The notes below the pieces were generated by a model. The model did no database searches, was not told the origin of the DNA, and worked only from the letters and a program-made list of their open reading frames with translations. Below, piece by piece: positions 12,534-24,507 of a stretch of DNA of 64,000 bases. Every line of letters starts with the position of its first letter. The stretch's first letter is position 1. This stretch comes from Benincasa hispida. Taxonomy: Eukaryota; Streptophyta; Magnoliopsida; Cucurbitales; Cucurbitaceae. The stretch lies in assembly GCF_009727055.1 (NCBI RefSeq), contig NC_052350.1, positions 23,747,233 through 23,811,232 on the forward strand, written 5' to 3'. A program made the position numbers and the translations under genes.

Positions 12534-12916
12534 TGAACTTAGTTCTTAATGAGATCTATACTTTATATCAAGTGGGGTACCTAGCTACAGGAGTACTTTT
12601 GATAGACTCACCTATATGAATGTGGAAGTTGGGGTCACTTCCTATGGAGTTTTAGGCAAACTCTTTAGGGCATTTACTAAATTAGGATACATATGCTAGG
12701 CCTTAAAGCACGGACTTTTGAACTACACTTTAGTAATGTTGTGTGTGAAATTTTGTTAGAGATAGAGTTCAAAACCAAGAGTTATTCTAAATCATCTACA
12801 CTACGTAAAGGTTCAAGTTGTAAGATACTATTGCTTATGCACAATATTTTATAAACCAATACTGCTCGATGAAAAATTCTTTTCTTATGTTTTTAAATTT
12901 TCAAGTGGGAGATTTT
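12534..12916 (+). mobile_element. Copia internal 3' region with polypurine tract
   Basis: Non-coding text ending in tcaagtgggagattttt, a copia polypurine tract, directly before an LTR start at 12917. It belongs to a family different from LTR G, which ends at 12533, so two elements abut here. Confidence 0.6.
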
Positions 12917-13640
12917 TGTGAAAATCTTAAGTTTTAAAGAAAAAAAAGGCTTGTTTGAGAATCCCACAGTGCTTAGTTTAGGGAATAGAATCTCTTTCTT
13001 ATACTCCCACTTTGAGTTGTGGGTATAGGCCTTAAGGGGTACCCATATTTTAGAGGGAGTAAGGAGATACCCAAGTGTGGGTATGGTGGACATCCCACAT
13101 GCATGTGCCCTCATTCAATTGAATAGATAGTGGTGCATGTGTGATTATTTTTTTTTATTAAAAAAAATTATTATTTTATTTTTTATAAAATAAATAAAAG
13201 AAAAGGCACCAACCATTCCAGTCTTCTACCCGCGTTTCCATTCTAGTCTTCCACCCACGTCTTACGTGCACGTTCACAGTCTCTCTCGATTAATTTCTTC
13301 ACTTTTTGCTTTGGTTTTCCGACCATCTTAGTCTTGAAGGGTTTGAGTTTTCTGGTCGAGTATAGTGCAGCTCCAATTAAGACAATTTTATATATTCTTG
13401 TCTGTTTTATCCTAGGGACGACATGGCAATTTCGTAGAATTGCTTGCACATTTGGGCAGAGCTGCAAAACATCTTAAAGAGAGCGAGATCTGCGACTCAG
13501 CCTGTAACAAATTTCTGTTTTGCAGGTTCCATTTTCTGACTACTGCGGTTCATGATCGTTCGTTGCTGTCATTTTCTATCTATTGGATGGTAGCGATTTC
13601 AACCGTACAAAATGAAATTTGTTGTTGAGATATTTAAAAC
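12917..13640 (+). mobile_element. Copia LTR (second family)
   Basis: It starts TGTGAAAATC right after the polypurine tract. The second half has the R/U5-like segment gggacgacatggcaatttcg and ctgcgactcagcctgtaac. The expected inverted end GATTTTCACA was not found, so the right edge is approximate. The frames at 12893-13114, 13243-13467 and 13440-13628 are LTR translations. Confidence 0.6.
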
Positions 13641-14312
13641 AAAACAACTATGATTGCAATTGTTACTCTTATATGTATTAAAAGAAAAGAAAATTAAAAA
13701 AAAAACAATACCCCTCATATTTCATTTTCCCCATGTTTTATTACATGTTTATATTAAAAATAATTAAATAAAACTAGTTTTTTTTAAAGAAAAAGTTAAA
13801 TGAAAACAAACCCTAGATGTTTTACCCTGATTGATGTTAGAATCAAAATTATATATATGTTGACTTTTTTTTTTTTTGATCTTTTTAAATATAAAAAAAT
13901 ATTTAAAAATATTTATACTTTCTTGGGTTGGGACCTTACACTCTTTTTTACATTTTTCTATTTATAATAATTTTTTTTTTCATTAGTTNAAAAAAAACCC
14001 CTACTTTTGCTTTCTCGCGCGCCGCTAGCGCTGCTCTTTCCCGCTGCCGTTTCTGCTAAAATCGAAACTGACGCTGCTCCCATTCGAAGCTACGCCTGCT
14101 GCCGCTGCTGAATCAAAAGCTCCGCCCACCGTCGTCGCTCATTGCTTGGCCCAACGTTGCCGCTCGAAACGAAATTTTTTCCCCTAAAAAACACGATTTA
14201 AAATCCCAACTGATTTTAAATTCTATGATTTTTTTAACCATCCAAACAAAAGAAATGATTTAAAATCAGATATGATTTTAAATCTTCTCAAATTCAAGGG
14301 TTCCAAACAGGG
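13641..14312. other. AT-rich spacer with one N and a GC-rich patch
   Basis: Long A and T runs dominate. A single undetermined base is at 13989. From about 14010 to 14175 the sequence is abruptly GC-rich (gctgccgctgctg-like words), then returns to AT. The end ggttccaaacagggg (about 14298-14312) looks like the terminus of a small inverted-repeat element, but no partner end was identified. Confidence 0.5.
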
Positions 14313-15970
14313 GATTAAGTTTGTAGTACTGTCGAGTAGTTTATAGTGAGAGATGGATAAGAAGAGAGTGACCATTCCTCTCGTATGCAATGTCCCTTCT
14401 CGACCGGTTGTGGATCTATTACATAGCCCTGTTATGTCGGAATGGGTTCTTCATCATCAGTGCCAGCAAGGGTATGATTCAAGATAACTTTTTTCTTTTG
14501 CATTTTAGTCTTCCATTTATGATCCGGGGAAGTTTTTGCTTACTGTTAGTTTTTTATCATCGTCAGTTTATTAGTGTTGAATGATTCTGGATTGTGCTAG
14601 TTCAGTCTCAGTCCTTTTGACACTAGTCGATTGCTGTGGTAGATGTGGGCATTTCTATTTTTGCGTTTCTTGATGAGAGATTCGTTGAAACCCTTGTGTT
14701 TTGATTGTTTGCTCAGTTTATTTTTCTGGGTTGTCTCTGAAGTACGCTTTTCTTGCGCCATTCAGATTCCAATCCCATGCTGAGAAATGGAGCAACTGAC
14801 GATTGGATTGGTATATTTGAATATGCGCAGTTTGGAGTTGTTGCCTGGATACCAATGCTTTATGTGCCGATACCGATTCTGGTGATTTTTCAGTGGATGT
14901 CTTTTTTTTCACTGGTTTCCAGTTTCCACTATTCGTTTGAAGAACTGTCATATATTAGTTGCAGCATATGATTAGCAAATTTCTCTAATAAGTGAGAGGA
15001 GGAGCTTTTCATGAGTATAGCATAGATGGGAAATGGGGATTGTTGACCGATTGTGCTATTGGACATGGTCTGCAGGCTTGAAGCCTTCCCCAAATGCTTT
15101 CTTGGTTACCATGTATATTAAACTATTTTTGCCTCATTCTTATGATTATGGTACAGAGTTGTAAAATAATACTATCGTTTTTGACAAAAATAACCAGAAT
15201 TTACTAAGACAAACTTTGTTGTGGTTTGGGGTTCTGAAACTTTTTCTGACTGTTAGAAACTAGTTGGTTTGAATCATCAGGTACAATGGTCAAATTGACC
15301 TACCAATCAACTTACTAAACTTTGCTAATACTTACTGCCTATGCTTAATTTATAACTGCATCAGATGCATGCTCTTTGCTAGTGCATTTTTCACTGTGGA
15401 TTTTTGGCAGAATTAGTCACTGTGGTCTCCTCTACCCCCCAACCCCCCACCCACACACACACAGTTTTTACTTCGATTAGCCATAGGGTGGAGTTTATTG
15501 AAGTTCTGTGGAAATTGATTATTCATATTTCTTATATTGATGACAAAATATTGTTTGTTAAATAATACTTTATTTTCTAGTGTTTGGATTCTCCATGGGT
15601 GGATGAAGTTGTTTTTAAAGATACAGTAACCTTGTAGACTTTGCTTTTGCCTTTCTATTTTACCAGTAGAAAAATAATAATAAATAAATAATACTTTATT
15701 TGAAGGGGAAGTTGAACGTTTCTTTCAAGTGATTTCGTGGACAATGATGAAGATTGAAATCATTAATGGGATCCTTCATATTTGTGGTTAAACTTATAGG
15801 AAAGTATGGGATGCATTAACCTGGAGATGTACTGCACTCATTTGAGCAGAAGGACTTTGATCGTGCCTGTGCTTTTTCCGAGGTAACTTAAGCATGCTCT
15901 TATTAATGGCATAAATTTATCACATTCTTGTCACACACACCCCTGTGCATAAGATAATATCCTAAGAACT
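14313..15970 (+). pseudogene. Truncated STRAP-like WD40 pseudogene, exons 1-3 only
   Basis: This is a degraded copy of the first three exons and introns of the gene at 46992-52038. Exon 1 (14353-14471) keeps ATG and the start MDKKRV.IPLVC, but is 119 bp against 118 bp in the parent; the extra base shifts the frame after PVVDL. Exon 2 (from 14764) has lost 7 bp in the segment matching EGHKGAV, and its donor site is changed from GCgtatg to GTGgatg. Exon 3 (15800-15882) keeps KVWDALT but has an extra base after it. Exons 4-7 are missing; homology fades near 15970, just before the PPR gene. A transcript could still be made from the copied 5' end, but a WD40 protein cannot. Duplication is seen directly; its mechanism is unknown. 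Confidence 0.9.
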
Positions 15971-16024
15971 AACGTGCATCTATTTTAGGTCTTCCAATTC
16001 TTCAAACACTCGCAAAGCTCGCAC

Positions 16025-18046
16025 ATGCTTCCTTTATCAATGATTCGAAGAGTCCAGTTTATTTCCCGCCATTTTTCTTCAAGTCTGCATTTAGTTCCAA
16101 TTCCACTTCGAATCTCCAAACTAACAAAGAAATCATGCATCGAGTATCTTCGGAACTGCAAGTCCATGGATCAACTCAAACAAATTCAGAGTCAGATCTT
16201 TCGAATTGGTCTCGAAGGAGACCAAGACACAATAGACAAATTTATGACATTCTGTGCAGACTCATCCCTTGGCAACTTGCACTATGCAGAGAGGATGTTT
16301 GATTACATACAAGAGCCATCTCTGTTGGTTTATAATGTGATGGTTAAAGTGTATGCCAAAAGGGGAATTTTCAGTAAAGTCATTTTACTATTTCAACAGT
16401 TGAGGGAAGATGAATTGTGGCCCGATAATTTTACTTACCCATTTGTTCTGAAAGCTATTGGTTGCTTAAGGGACGTGAGGCAAGGTGAAAAGGTTCATGG
16501 CTTTGTGGTGAAGACAGGAATGGATTTTGATAATTATGTTTGTAATTCACTTATGGATATGTATTCTAAATTGGGCAATGTTGAGAATGCTAAGAAGTTA
16601 TTTGACAAAATGACAACGAGAGATTCAGTTTCTTGGAATGTTATGATTTCTGGGTATGTTAGGTGTCGGAGATTTGAGGATGCTATTGGTACATTTAGGG
16701 AAATGCAGCAGGAGAGCAATGAGAAACCTAATGAAGCTACAGTAGTTAGCACTCTTTCTGCTTGTATAGCACTGAAAAATCTGGAGCTTGGCGAGGAAAT
16801 TCACGACTATGTTAGAAAGGAGCTTGGTTTTACCACTATAATCAACAACGCATTGTTAGATATGTACGCAAAATGTGGGTGCTTAAATATTGCCCGCAAT
16901 ATATTTGATGAAATGCCTGTGAAAAATGTAATTTGTTGGACTAGCATGATTTCTGGATATATAAACTGTGGTGATTTAAGAGAGGCTAGGGACTTGTTTG
17001 ACAGAAGTCCAGTTAAAGATGTTGTTTTGTGGACAGCTATGATAAATGGGTATGTGCAGTTCCACCATTTTGATGAAGCTGTGGCCCTGTTTCGTGAAAT
17101 GCAAATTCGAAGGGTAAAACCGGATAAGTTCACAGTGGTCACTCTCCTCACAGGTTGTGCTCAGTTGGGAGCTCTAGAACAAGGGAAATGGATTCATGGA
17201 TACCTAGATGAGAACAGAATAACAATGGATGTTGTTGTTGGTACTGCACTCATTGAAATGTATTCCAAATGTGGATGTGTAGATAAATCATTAGAAATTT
17301 TCTATAAGTTAAAGAATAAGGACACGGCATCTTGGACATCAATAATTTGTGGTCTCGCCATGAATGGTAAGACAGGTGAAGCACTTAGGTTGTTCTCAGA
17401 GATGGAATTTGTGGGGGCCAAACCTGATGATATCACCTTCATTGGTGTTTTAAGTGCTTGTAGTCATGGTGGATTGGTTGAGGAAGGGCGTATGTTTTTC
17501 AACTTGATGAAAAAGGTTTACCGAATCGAGCCGAAGGTGGAACACTATGGGTGTGTAATTGACCTCCTTGGTAGAGCTGGGCTGTTGGATGAAGCAGAGG
17601 AACTGATACAAGGGATTCCGAATGAAAATGGCGAAATTGTGGTTCCACTCTATGGTGCTTTGCTCAGTGCTTGCAAAATCCACAACAATGTTGACATGGG
17701 TGAAAGACTAGCCAAAAAATTGGTGAGCATTGAATCATGTGATTCTAGCATTCACACACTTCTTGCGAGTATATACGCTTCTGTCGACAGGTGGGAAGAT
17801 GCAAAGAAAGTGAGAAGGAAAATGAAAGAACTTGGAGTGAAAAAGATGCCTGGGTGTAGTTCGATCGAGGTCGATGGCATTGTTCACGAGTTTCTTGTTG
17901 GGGATCCATCTCATCCGGAAATGATAGAGATATGCTCCATGTTGGATATAGTGGCTGGACAATTACTAGGATCAAAGGAATCTCAGCTTGAAAGAGTGAT
18001 GCCACTTTACAAGGATACTCGATATTGCAGTTTTGTAGAATTTTAA
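16025..18046 (+). CDS. PLS-class pentatricopeptide repeat protein, E/E+ type
   Basis: A single uninterrupted frame of 673 residues, typical of intronless plant PPR genes. Residues 1-30 are rich in Arg, Ser and hydrophobics with few acids (MIRRVQFISRHFSSSLHL), fitting a mitochondrial or plastid transit peptide; the Met at residue 6 is an alternative start. PPR motifs run from about residue 80 to 540, with repeated signatures such as YNVMVKVY, NSLMDMYSKLG, VSWNVMISGYV, NALLDMYAKCG, WTSMISGYI, GTALIEMYSKCG and FIGVLSACSHGG. An E/E+ tail follows: PLYGALLSACKIHNN at about 541-555 and PGCSSIEVDGIVHEFLVGD at about 609-627. No DYW deaminase domain is present; the protein ends about 45 residues later. 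By family knowledge such proteins bind organelle RNA by base-specific repeats and, as E-class members, recruit a DYW partner for C-to-U editing. The target is unknown. Closest type I recall is Arabidopsis PCMP-E55-like; unverified. Confidence 0.93.
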   Translation: MLPLSMIRRVQFISRHFSSSLHLVPIPLRISKLTKKSCIEYLRNCKSMDQLKQIQSQIFRIGLEGDQDTIDKFMTFCADSSLGNLHYAERMFDYIQEPSLLVYNVMVKVYAKRGIFSKVILLFQQLREDELWPDNFTYPFVLKAIGCLRDVRQGEKVHGFVVKTGMDFDNYVCNSLMDMYSKLGNVENAKKLFDKMTTRDSVSWNVMISGYVRCRRFEDAIGTFREMQQESNEKPNEATVVSTLSACIALKNLELGEEIHDYVRKELGFTTIINNALLDMYAKCGCLNIARNIFDEMPVKNVICWTSMISGYINCGDLREARDLFDRSPVKDVVLWTAMINGYVQFHHFDEAVALFREMQIRRVKPDKFTVVTLLTGCAQLGALEQGKWIHGYLDENRITMDVVVGTALIEMYSKCGCVDKSLEIFYKLKNKDTASWTSIICGLAMNGKTGEALRLFSEMEFVGAKPDDITFIGVLSACSHGGLVEEGRMFFNLMKKVYRIEPKVEHYGCVIDLLGRAGLLDEAEELIQGIPNENGEIVVPLYGALLSACKIHNNVDMGERLAKKLVSIESCDSSIHTLLASIYASVDRWEDAKKVRRKMKELGVKKMPGCSSIEVDGIVHEFLVGDPSHPEMIEICSMLDIVAGQLLGSKESQLERVMPLYKDTRYCSFVEF

Positions 18047-20290
18047 GAGATTTACTATGAGGGAAGAAAGTGTTATACCATACAGATGGTGATGTAAAAT
18101 TAGGACACAAACAGAAAATCTCCAATCATTATTGGTTGAAGTTTGCTATTGGCAAAGTTAACTATTGCAGTTTGCTTGCTGTTTGAAGATTTTCTCCATT
18201 CTTAGCGATTGAGCAACTGCCTATTGTCCAATGAAATCTTGAAAAGCAAATGATAGAAGACTAGGTGAGGGATATAATCCAGCTTGTGGACTGGGGAGGT
18301 GTTTTCAGAATTGATGGTTTAGAGTTGAGGGTCTAGGATTTAAGTTGAGGGTTTATAAGCGATGAATCGAGTTAAAAGTAAAAGTCATTCATAATTGGCA
18401 GAGCGCTTTTGAAATTGATTCGATACAAAAGTGATTAGTTTAGTGTTGGTTGCTGGGAATGATTTTAGTGATGTTTTAGCATTGTCATTCAATGAAAGAT
18501 TACTAATTATATTCAAATCAAATTGTTGCCTCATGAAATATTGTTCTCCATTGTTGAAAAATGTTTGGTCTTTCTATTAACTGCTTGTTATTTCAAGCTT
18601 CTAAGCCATAAATTGTGATGGTCACCTATAGATGTATTAAAGATGGCAAGATGCAACCTTTTTATACTAATAATTTTACCTAATGCATAAGCAGAATGTT
18701 AATCGTTAAAATTAGTGAAAAAACTGGATAAGATTGAACTTTTAAATGACCATATAAGTATTTCACAACATTCTTCTTAAATTTAATCTAGTTTCTAAAA
18801 AATGAACATTAGTTTTGAAATGACAATATACAATTATAATTCTAAAGTATTCTAAAATTTAAAGATTATTCTACTCTTTTATGGTTATAGAGAATGAAAT
18901 TGCTCAATTATTTTTCTTTTGAAATTGTCATTTTGACATTTTCATCGATATTTTAATAATTTCATAGGTTTGATATCAAACCTTAGAGGTGTATAGATAT
19001 TTCTATTTCATTGTAAAAAAATCATTAAAAAAAGAGCAATAAAGTGTGACTAATTTGAATATAATCTAAATAATAAAGTTAACTACTGCAGTTAGATGAA
19101 GATTTGAAATTAAAAACTTTGCAGTAAAGAATGTATACTTAACTAATTATTTTTTTTGGTAATCAGCTTTCAATTGAAAAGGATTTCATATGAATTAAAT
19201 TAATTTTTTTGAAGGAAAAAGCCTTAATTATCAATTGCCAAATGTATTCATTTCCGTACATCAAACATCTATCTTTAGTATATATGAAAGCCACCAAACT
19301 TTTTCTCACCATTACGCCCTTATGTTTAGTTTTGTTTTCCAATTCTTTTTTTTTGTTTTATTGTAAATTTGTTTTCAATTCCATTTTTTTTTGTATTATA
19401 ATTAATTATGGAAGCCTCCCTCTCCCATTACTTCTTGAATCCCATATTTTTCTTCTCCTTAATCATCAATAAATTTCTCTATTTTTCTCTCTCAAGCACA
19501 TAAATACTATATCCATCCAAATTCCTAAATTAAAAAAAAAAAAAACTTAAAGTATGTGAATTGTGAAAAGATGGAAGGTAAAACGCTTTTTAATTAACTT
19601 TCTAAAAAATAATTAAAAGTTAATGATCTTACATTAATTATAATTAATAATATAATTTTAAAAACTTGAAACGTCAAAAGTTTTATACCAAGTTTCACTA
19701 ATGTATAAACGTTTTTCTTGATTTTTTCTACTAACATGGAGTCTCTTCTTCAATTAGTTTTATTTTTTATTCCTCAATCTTTATTCTTCAATGTATAAAT
19801 GTTATCATTTCTTTAAGTGTAACATAGGAAATGGAAGGATGGTGGAGTGTGATAGCTCACATGGAGCTAAACTATATATATATATATAGGTTTGAATTTT
19901 AAGCATCATTGCAAAACGAAAATGCTTCGATAAAATTTTATAGATATATCAATATTTCTTTTGGGTACTTTCAAATTATTTATTTGTAATACATATTGTT
20001 GTTGTTATTCTAGAAGATTTTTTTTTCTAAAAAAAAATTATCATCCTAATAGGAGGTCGGGCAATTGTTTCTAATTTTTAATGTTCTTAAAATATATATT
20101 ATATATTTCTTTGGACATACAATAACAAAAAAAAAAAAAAAAAAAAAAATAGTGTTCAACCTTTTTAGAAATATAGTTTACTTGTTTTATTTTATTGTGC
20201 ATTATAATTAAGTCATTTGTGCAAAGATTATTCTGTTTCCATTTAAAAAATTATAAGTCGCATGGATTACCATCTTTAGTATATAAAATG
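18047..20290. other. Intergenic sequence downstream of the PPR gene
   Basis: The first few hundred bases presumably hold the PPR 3' untranslated region; no clear polyadenylation site could be fixed. The remainder is AT-rich, with a 24-base A run at about 20126-20149 and a short TA repeat at 19876-19888. No gene is supported; the 87-aa frame at 19209-19472 is low-complexity. Confidence 0.5.
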
Positions 20291-22316
20291 TGATGATTTT
20301 GATGGAATTGACAATCAACAAACGGAAGCAATTAAGGATCTAAGCACTCTAAGTACATCAATTTTAGATGATTAACATGCATGTTCATAGTTTTCTAACT
20401 ATTAGGATTTCAGAATCATACATTTGATGAAACCACCGAATTGCTTGAAATTTTCACGTAAATCTTCTTCTAACTCTGCAGTAGACCACCACCAAAGTCT
20501 TCTCTACTATTCTCAGGTCTTAGATTGAGTGGTGGAACTAAAATTAAGATGAATTTGATGTGGTTTTAGGAGTTGGACAGAAGGGAAAACCCATAAAAAT
20601 TTTCCTTCAGAAAATCAGTTTGCATGAAGCTCCAAAATCAATTCAAAACTTCAATTTATAAGAGTTAATCATGCAAATCAGATTAACCAAGATAATGCCA
20701 CTTCAAATTGCATATAATTTGAGTGGCATGGGGTGTTATTAAAAGTGAAAAATTATGGGTTTTCCCCCTTCCAATTTAATTTCCAATTTTCATTTTTTCT
20801 TTTATTTATGAAATTGAATAATTGTTTAAATTTGAATTTCAAATTCAACTTAAATTAAATAAATTTATGATTTTGATTTTCATAAATCCAAAATCCAAAT
20901 AATCAATTTCATAATTTTGAATTTCATAAACTCAAAATTTAATAAATTAATTTGAAAAATTAATTAAACCAATTTTAATTAATTTAATTTAATATCGAAT
21001 ATTAAATTAATATAACATCTCATCATATATTTAAATCATATTAAAATATTATCAACTCTCTAGAATCTTAATGTTTAATTTGTTAATTAAACATCTATTA
21101 TATCAATAATAATCCAAACTCTAAACTGAGTTTGAATATTCCAAATTCTCTCAACATGCTATTCTAAGGTTTAATCATTTTACGAGCTAGTAGAAGAACC
21201 TAATGGACTTACAGATCATGAGCTTCAATGATTTAAGATTAATTGACTAAACTCTTTAAATCGGATTAATCACTATTCGTTAACTACTGAGACATGTCAC
21301 TATAGCTCAGTAGTTGCACTATTCTCACTGTAGATATATTTCTATTCATTTGATTTAACCATAATCAATAAGTCGATTATTCGCAGGTCGTTTGTATTTA
21401 CAACTAGGTCAAAATTATTGTTTTACCCTTGTAATTCATCTTGCTTCTTAAATCTCCACCGATCCTCTATCGAACACTTGGTTTATAGTCCAACTAATAA
21501 ATCGAGTCTCTCTCTACCACGAGAGGGCGAACCCCTTTGTTCAAGACTAGGAGTCAATACTTAAGGAAACAACCTATCTGCTAACCTGACCCTAAGATGG
21601 GTAGGAGTGAATTCCGTCTTGTAAGACTATGTCCCCAGTTATCTATCCAGTCTTAAAACTAAAATGGGAGGCTTATTAAGCGGTGATGTTAAACCACTCT
21701 CACCTATGCAGATTAAAGGATAATCTCGAATAAACAGGAATTCATAGTTAGCTCATGATTAAGATTGAGTTACCTTAGGTCATCGAATTGAAATAATCAG
21801 TTTTAACAGTAAACGGTTATTATAAAGAAAAGTGACTATGTCGTGGTCTGGTCTTATGCAAACATCTTTTACATAGGATGCCTCCACTCGTATGTCTTCA
21901 TATGAACGACTTTCGGGTCACATCGTTTGTATCAATATGCAAAATGGGCCACATCCATATTGTCCCCAGGATAAGATACCCAACCTTATCCATATATTTA
22001 TAGAAATTTCTGGCTATATACTAAAACTTGATCCTCTATTATGTCTCTACATAAAGTTTAAGTATTCATATTATAGCCATGAGTTAGTTTATTGGATTTA
22101 TAAAAGAATGCTATTCAACAAAACCCTTATTTGATAGAAATTTCATAATAACTTTGAGAATTGAATATGTTAAATGTTTACAAAATGCGAGTTTTAGGAC
22201 ATTCCCAACAAACTCCCACTTGGACTAAAACTCCAGTGGGTTTTGAATATATACAAATATACAATGTTGAGTATGAGAGAATAAATACAATAAACTAGAG
22301 CATCTCTATATACTCA
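20291..22316 (-). mobile_element. 3' LTR of copia element A
   Basis: On the minus strand the LTR begins either TGAGTATATAGAG (complement ending at 22316) after a purine run gggcaagtaggagaatt, or TGTTGGGAAT (complement ending at 22210) after a second purine run ccaagtgggagtt. It ends at TGATGATTTT (20291, plus strand), sense ...AAAATCATCA. Length is 2026 or 1920 bp depending on the start. It contains the family U3 phrases seen in LTRs C, E and G. No TSD could be tested because the 5' LTR is absent. Confidence 0.75.
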
Positions 22317-22372
22317 TGAATTCTCCTACTTGCCCTAGTATGAAGCTCGTAGTTCTAGTCCCACGAGGCTAT

Positions 22373-22611
22373 CTATATGATGATCACGTCTCCTTTGTGT
22401 ACTATCTTCCTGATGATATGGTACTTTCGTTCGATGTTTTTTCCTCGTTTATGGCTTCTTGGTTCTTTTGAGTTGACAATTGCTCTACTATTATCACAAT
22501 ACAGGGTGATTGACAGATGCATATTTGGAACCACTTCCAAATCGGCAGAGAACTTTCTGAGCCACACTGCTTCGTTAGTGCTTCACGTATAGCAACGTAT
22601 TCAGCTTCCAT
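22373..22611 (-). pseudogene. Copia RNase H fragment (element A)
   Basis: MEAEYVAIREA is the conserved start of the copia RNase H active-site block (AEY motif), and a shifted frame gives HIIRKIVHKGDVII, the later block that reads RxIVxxGDV in related elements. The two parts are in different frames, so at least one frameshift lies between. The domain stops well short of the usual LADPFTK-like end. Confidence 0.8.
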
Positions 22612-22899
22612 GGTGGAGTCAGCAATGCAACTATGTTTGATGCTTCTCCATACTATAGCTCATCTATTGAGAGTGAATATTGATCCCAAAGTAAATTTCC
22701 TAGAATCTATATTTGTTTGAAAATCAAAATCAGTGTATCTAGTAAGGATCAAATCCTTAGAGCCATACACAAGCATATAGTCCCTCGTTCTCCGAAGATA
22801 CTTGAGGATGTTCTTAACGACAATCTAATGACTATGTCTAGGGTTGGACCGGAACCTGCTGACTATTCCGACTGCAAAGTGTATGTTTGGGCTTGTACA

Positions 22900-23925
22900 C
22901 AACGTAAGGTACATCAAGCTCCCGATTGCTTATGCATAAGGAATTCTTTTCATTCCCTCAACTTCTTGAGATATCTTAGGATATTGTTCCTTAGACAAAT
23001 GAATTCCATGTTTAAAAGGTAATAAACCTCTTTTGGAATCTTGCATATTATATCTTGACAACATTTTGTCAATATAAGATGTTTGAGATAGTGCTAGCGT
23101 TTTGTTCTTGCAATTGCGAACTATTTAGATTCCAAGAACATACTGAGCATCTCCTAAATCTTTCATTTGAAATTGTGATGCTAGCCATCTCTTTACATCA
23201 GCAAGGAATCCTATCTCATTCCCAATGAGTAGGATATCATTAACATAAAGTACCAGAAAAGCTACAGTTTTGTTGACTATCTTTTTGTAAACACAAGATT
23301 TGTCAATGTTTTGTTCAAAGCCATAAGACTTAATCGTAATGTCAAATCTTATATTCTAGGATCGAGACACTTGTTTCAAGCCATAAATGGATATTTTAAG
23401 CTTGCAAATCTTTTGCTCTTGATCCCGTTTAATGAACCCTTCTGGTTGAGACATATAAATACTTTCTTCAAGATGGCCATTTAAAAAGATTGTCTTGACA
23501 TCCATTTGCCATATTTTATAATTGTAAAAGGAAGCAACGGATAAAAGTATTCTAATAGACTTGATCATGGTAACAGAAGAGAAGGTTTCTTCATAGTCGA
23601 CCCTATCTTTATGGGTAAAACATTTTGCCACGAGTCTAGCATTTTAGGTTTGTAACTTACCAACTTGGTCTCATTTTCTCTTGTAGATCCACTTACAACC
23701 AATAGATTTTACCCTATCTGGTTTATCTATAAGTTCCTAGACAAAATTGAAGGACATTGCTCCATTTCAAGGTCCAACTTTTATCCATTGGTCTCAACCT
23801 ATTGCCTGTTTAAAGGTCAATGGATCCTTTAAGTCATTATCAGGTATGATGACTTAAGTTTCTGTTAAACCAATATATCGACCAAGCTGTTGAACAACCC
23901 TCCCACTACCTCGAGGTATTCTGAT
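22900..23925 (-). pseudogene. Copia reverse transcriptase (element A), active site altered
   Basis: The frame at 23631-23356 contains RVDYEETFSSV, then QMDVKTIFLNG, which carries the first catalytic Asp of copia RT, and PEGFIKRDQEQKICKL. Further along, the minus-strand translation near 23250-23225 reads LVLYVNDILLIGNE: the YVDD catalytic motif has become YVND. Frames break repeatedly. By family knowledge RT copies the element RNA into cDNA; this copy cannot. Confidence 0.82.
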
Positions 23926-24227
23926 CAATTCATGAGACGAATGTGATGGACCAGTTTTGTCATCAACTTTTGTTGAAGAACAACTTGATCAACAACTTTT
24001 GTTGATTTATCTGTAGATTCTTTGGACATCTCACTTAATACCAGTTTACTATGAGGTTGATGATGATTCTTTATGTGGACTTCCTCTAAGAATGTAGCAT
24101 TTGTTGATACAAGTACTTTGTCTTCTTGAGGATCATAAAATAAACCATCTTTTGTTTCTTTGGGGTATCCTATAAATAGACATACTTTTACGTCATTCCA
24201 CATTCTTAGGGTTTTGCACCAACACAT
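23925..24227 (-). pseudogene. Copia integrase C-terminal / linker fragment (element A)
   Basis: The translation includes VCLFIGYPKETKDGLFYDPQ, the GYP...G...YDP block conserved after the copia integrase core (compare LCLFVGYPKEKKGG in element C at about 31345-31380). It is a 100-residue open segment, isolated by frame breaks on both sides. Confidence 0.8.
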
Positions 24228-24507
24228 GTGCTAGGAATCCCTAGATTATGAAGTGACTTAAACTACCTTTATGTCTTTTCCACAACTCATATGGTGTTAT
24301 TGAAACACTTTTTGAGGGAATCATGTTCAAAATATACACTACAGTTTGTACTACATATCCCCAAAAGGACCGAGGTAACTAGCCATAACTCATCATTGAA
24401 CGAACCATGTCTAATAGGATTCTATTTCTTTTTTCTGCTACATCATTTTATTGTGGTGTACCAGGTGCAGTAAGTTGGGATTGAATTCCATGTTCTACTA
24501 GATAGTT

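Noticed and set aside
17745..18125. 126-aa frame antisense to the PPR gene, and other antisense frames at 16534-17683
   Set aside because: Shadows of the PPR coding frame; they have no conserved domains.
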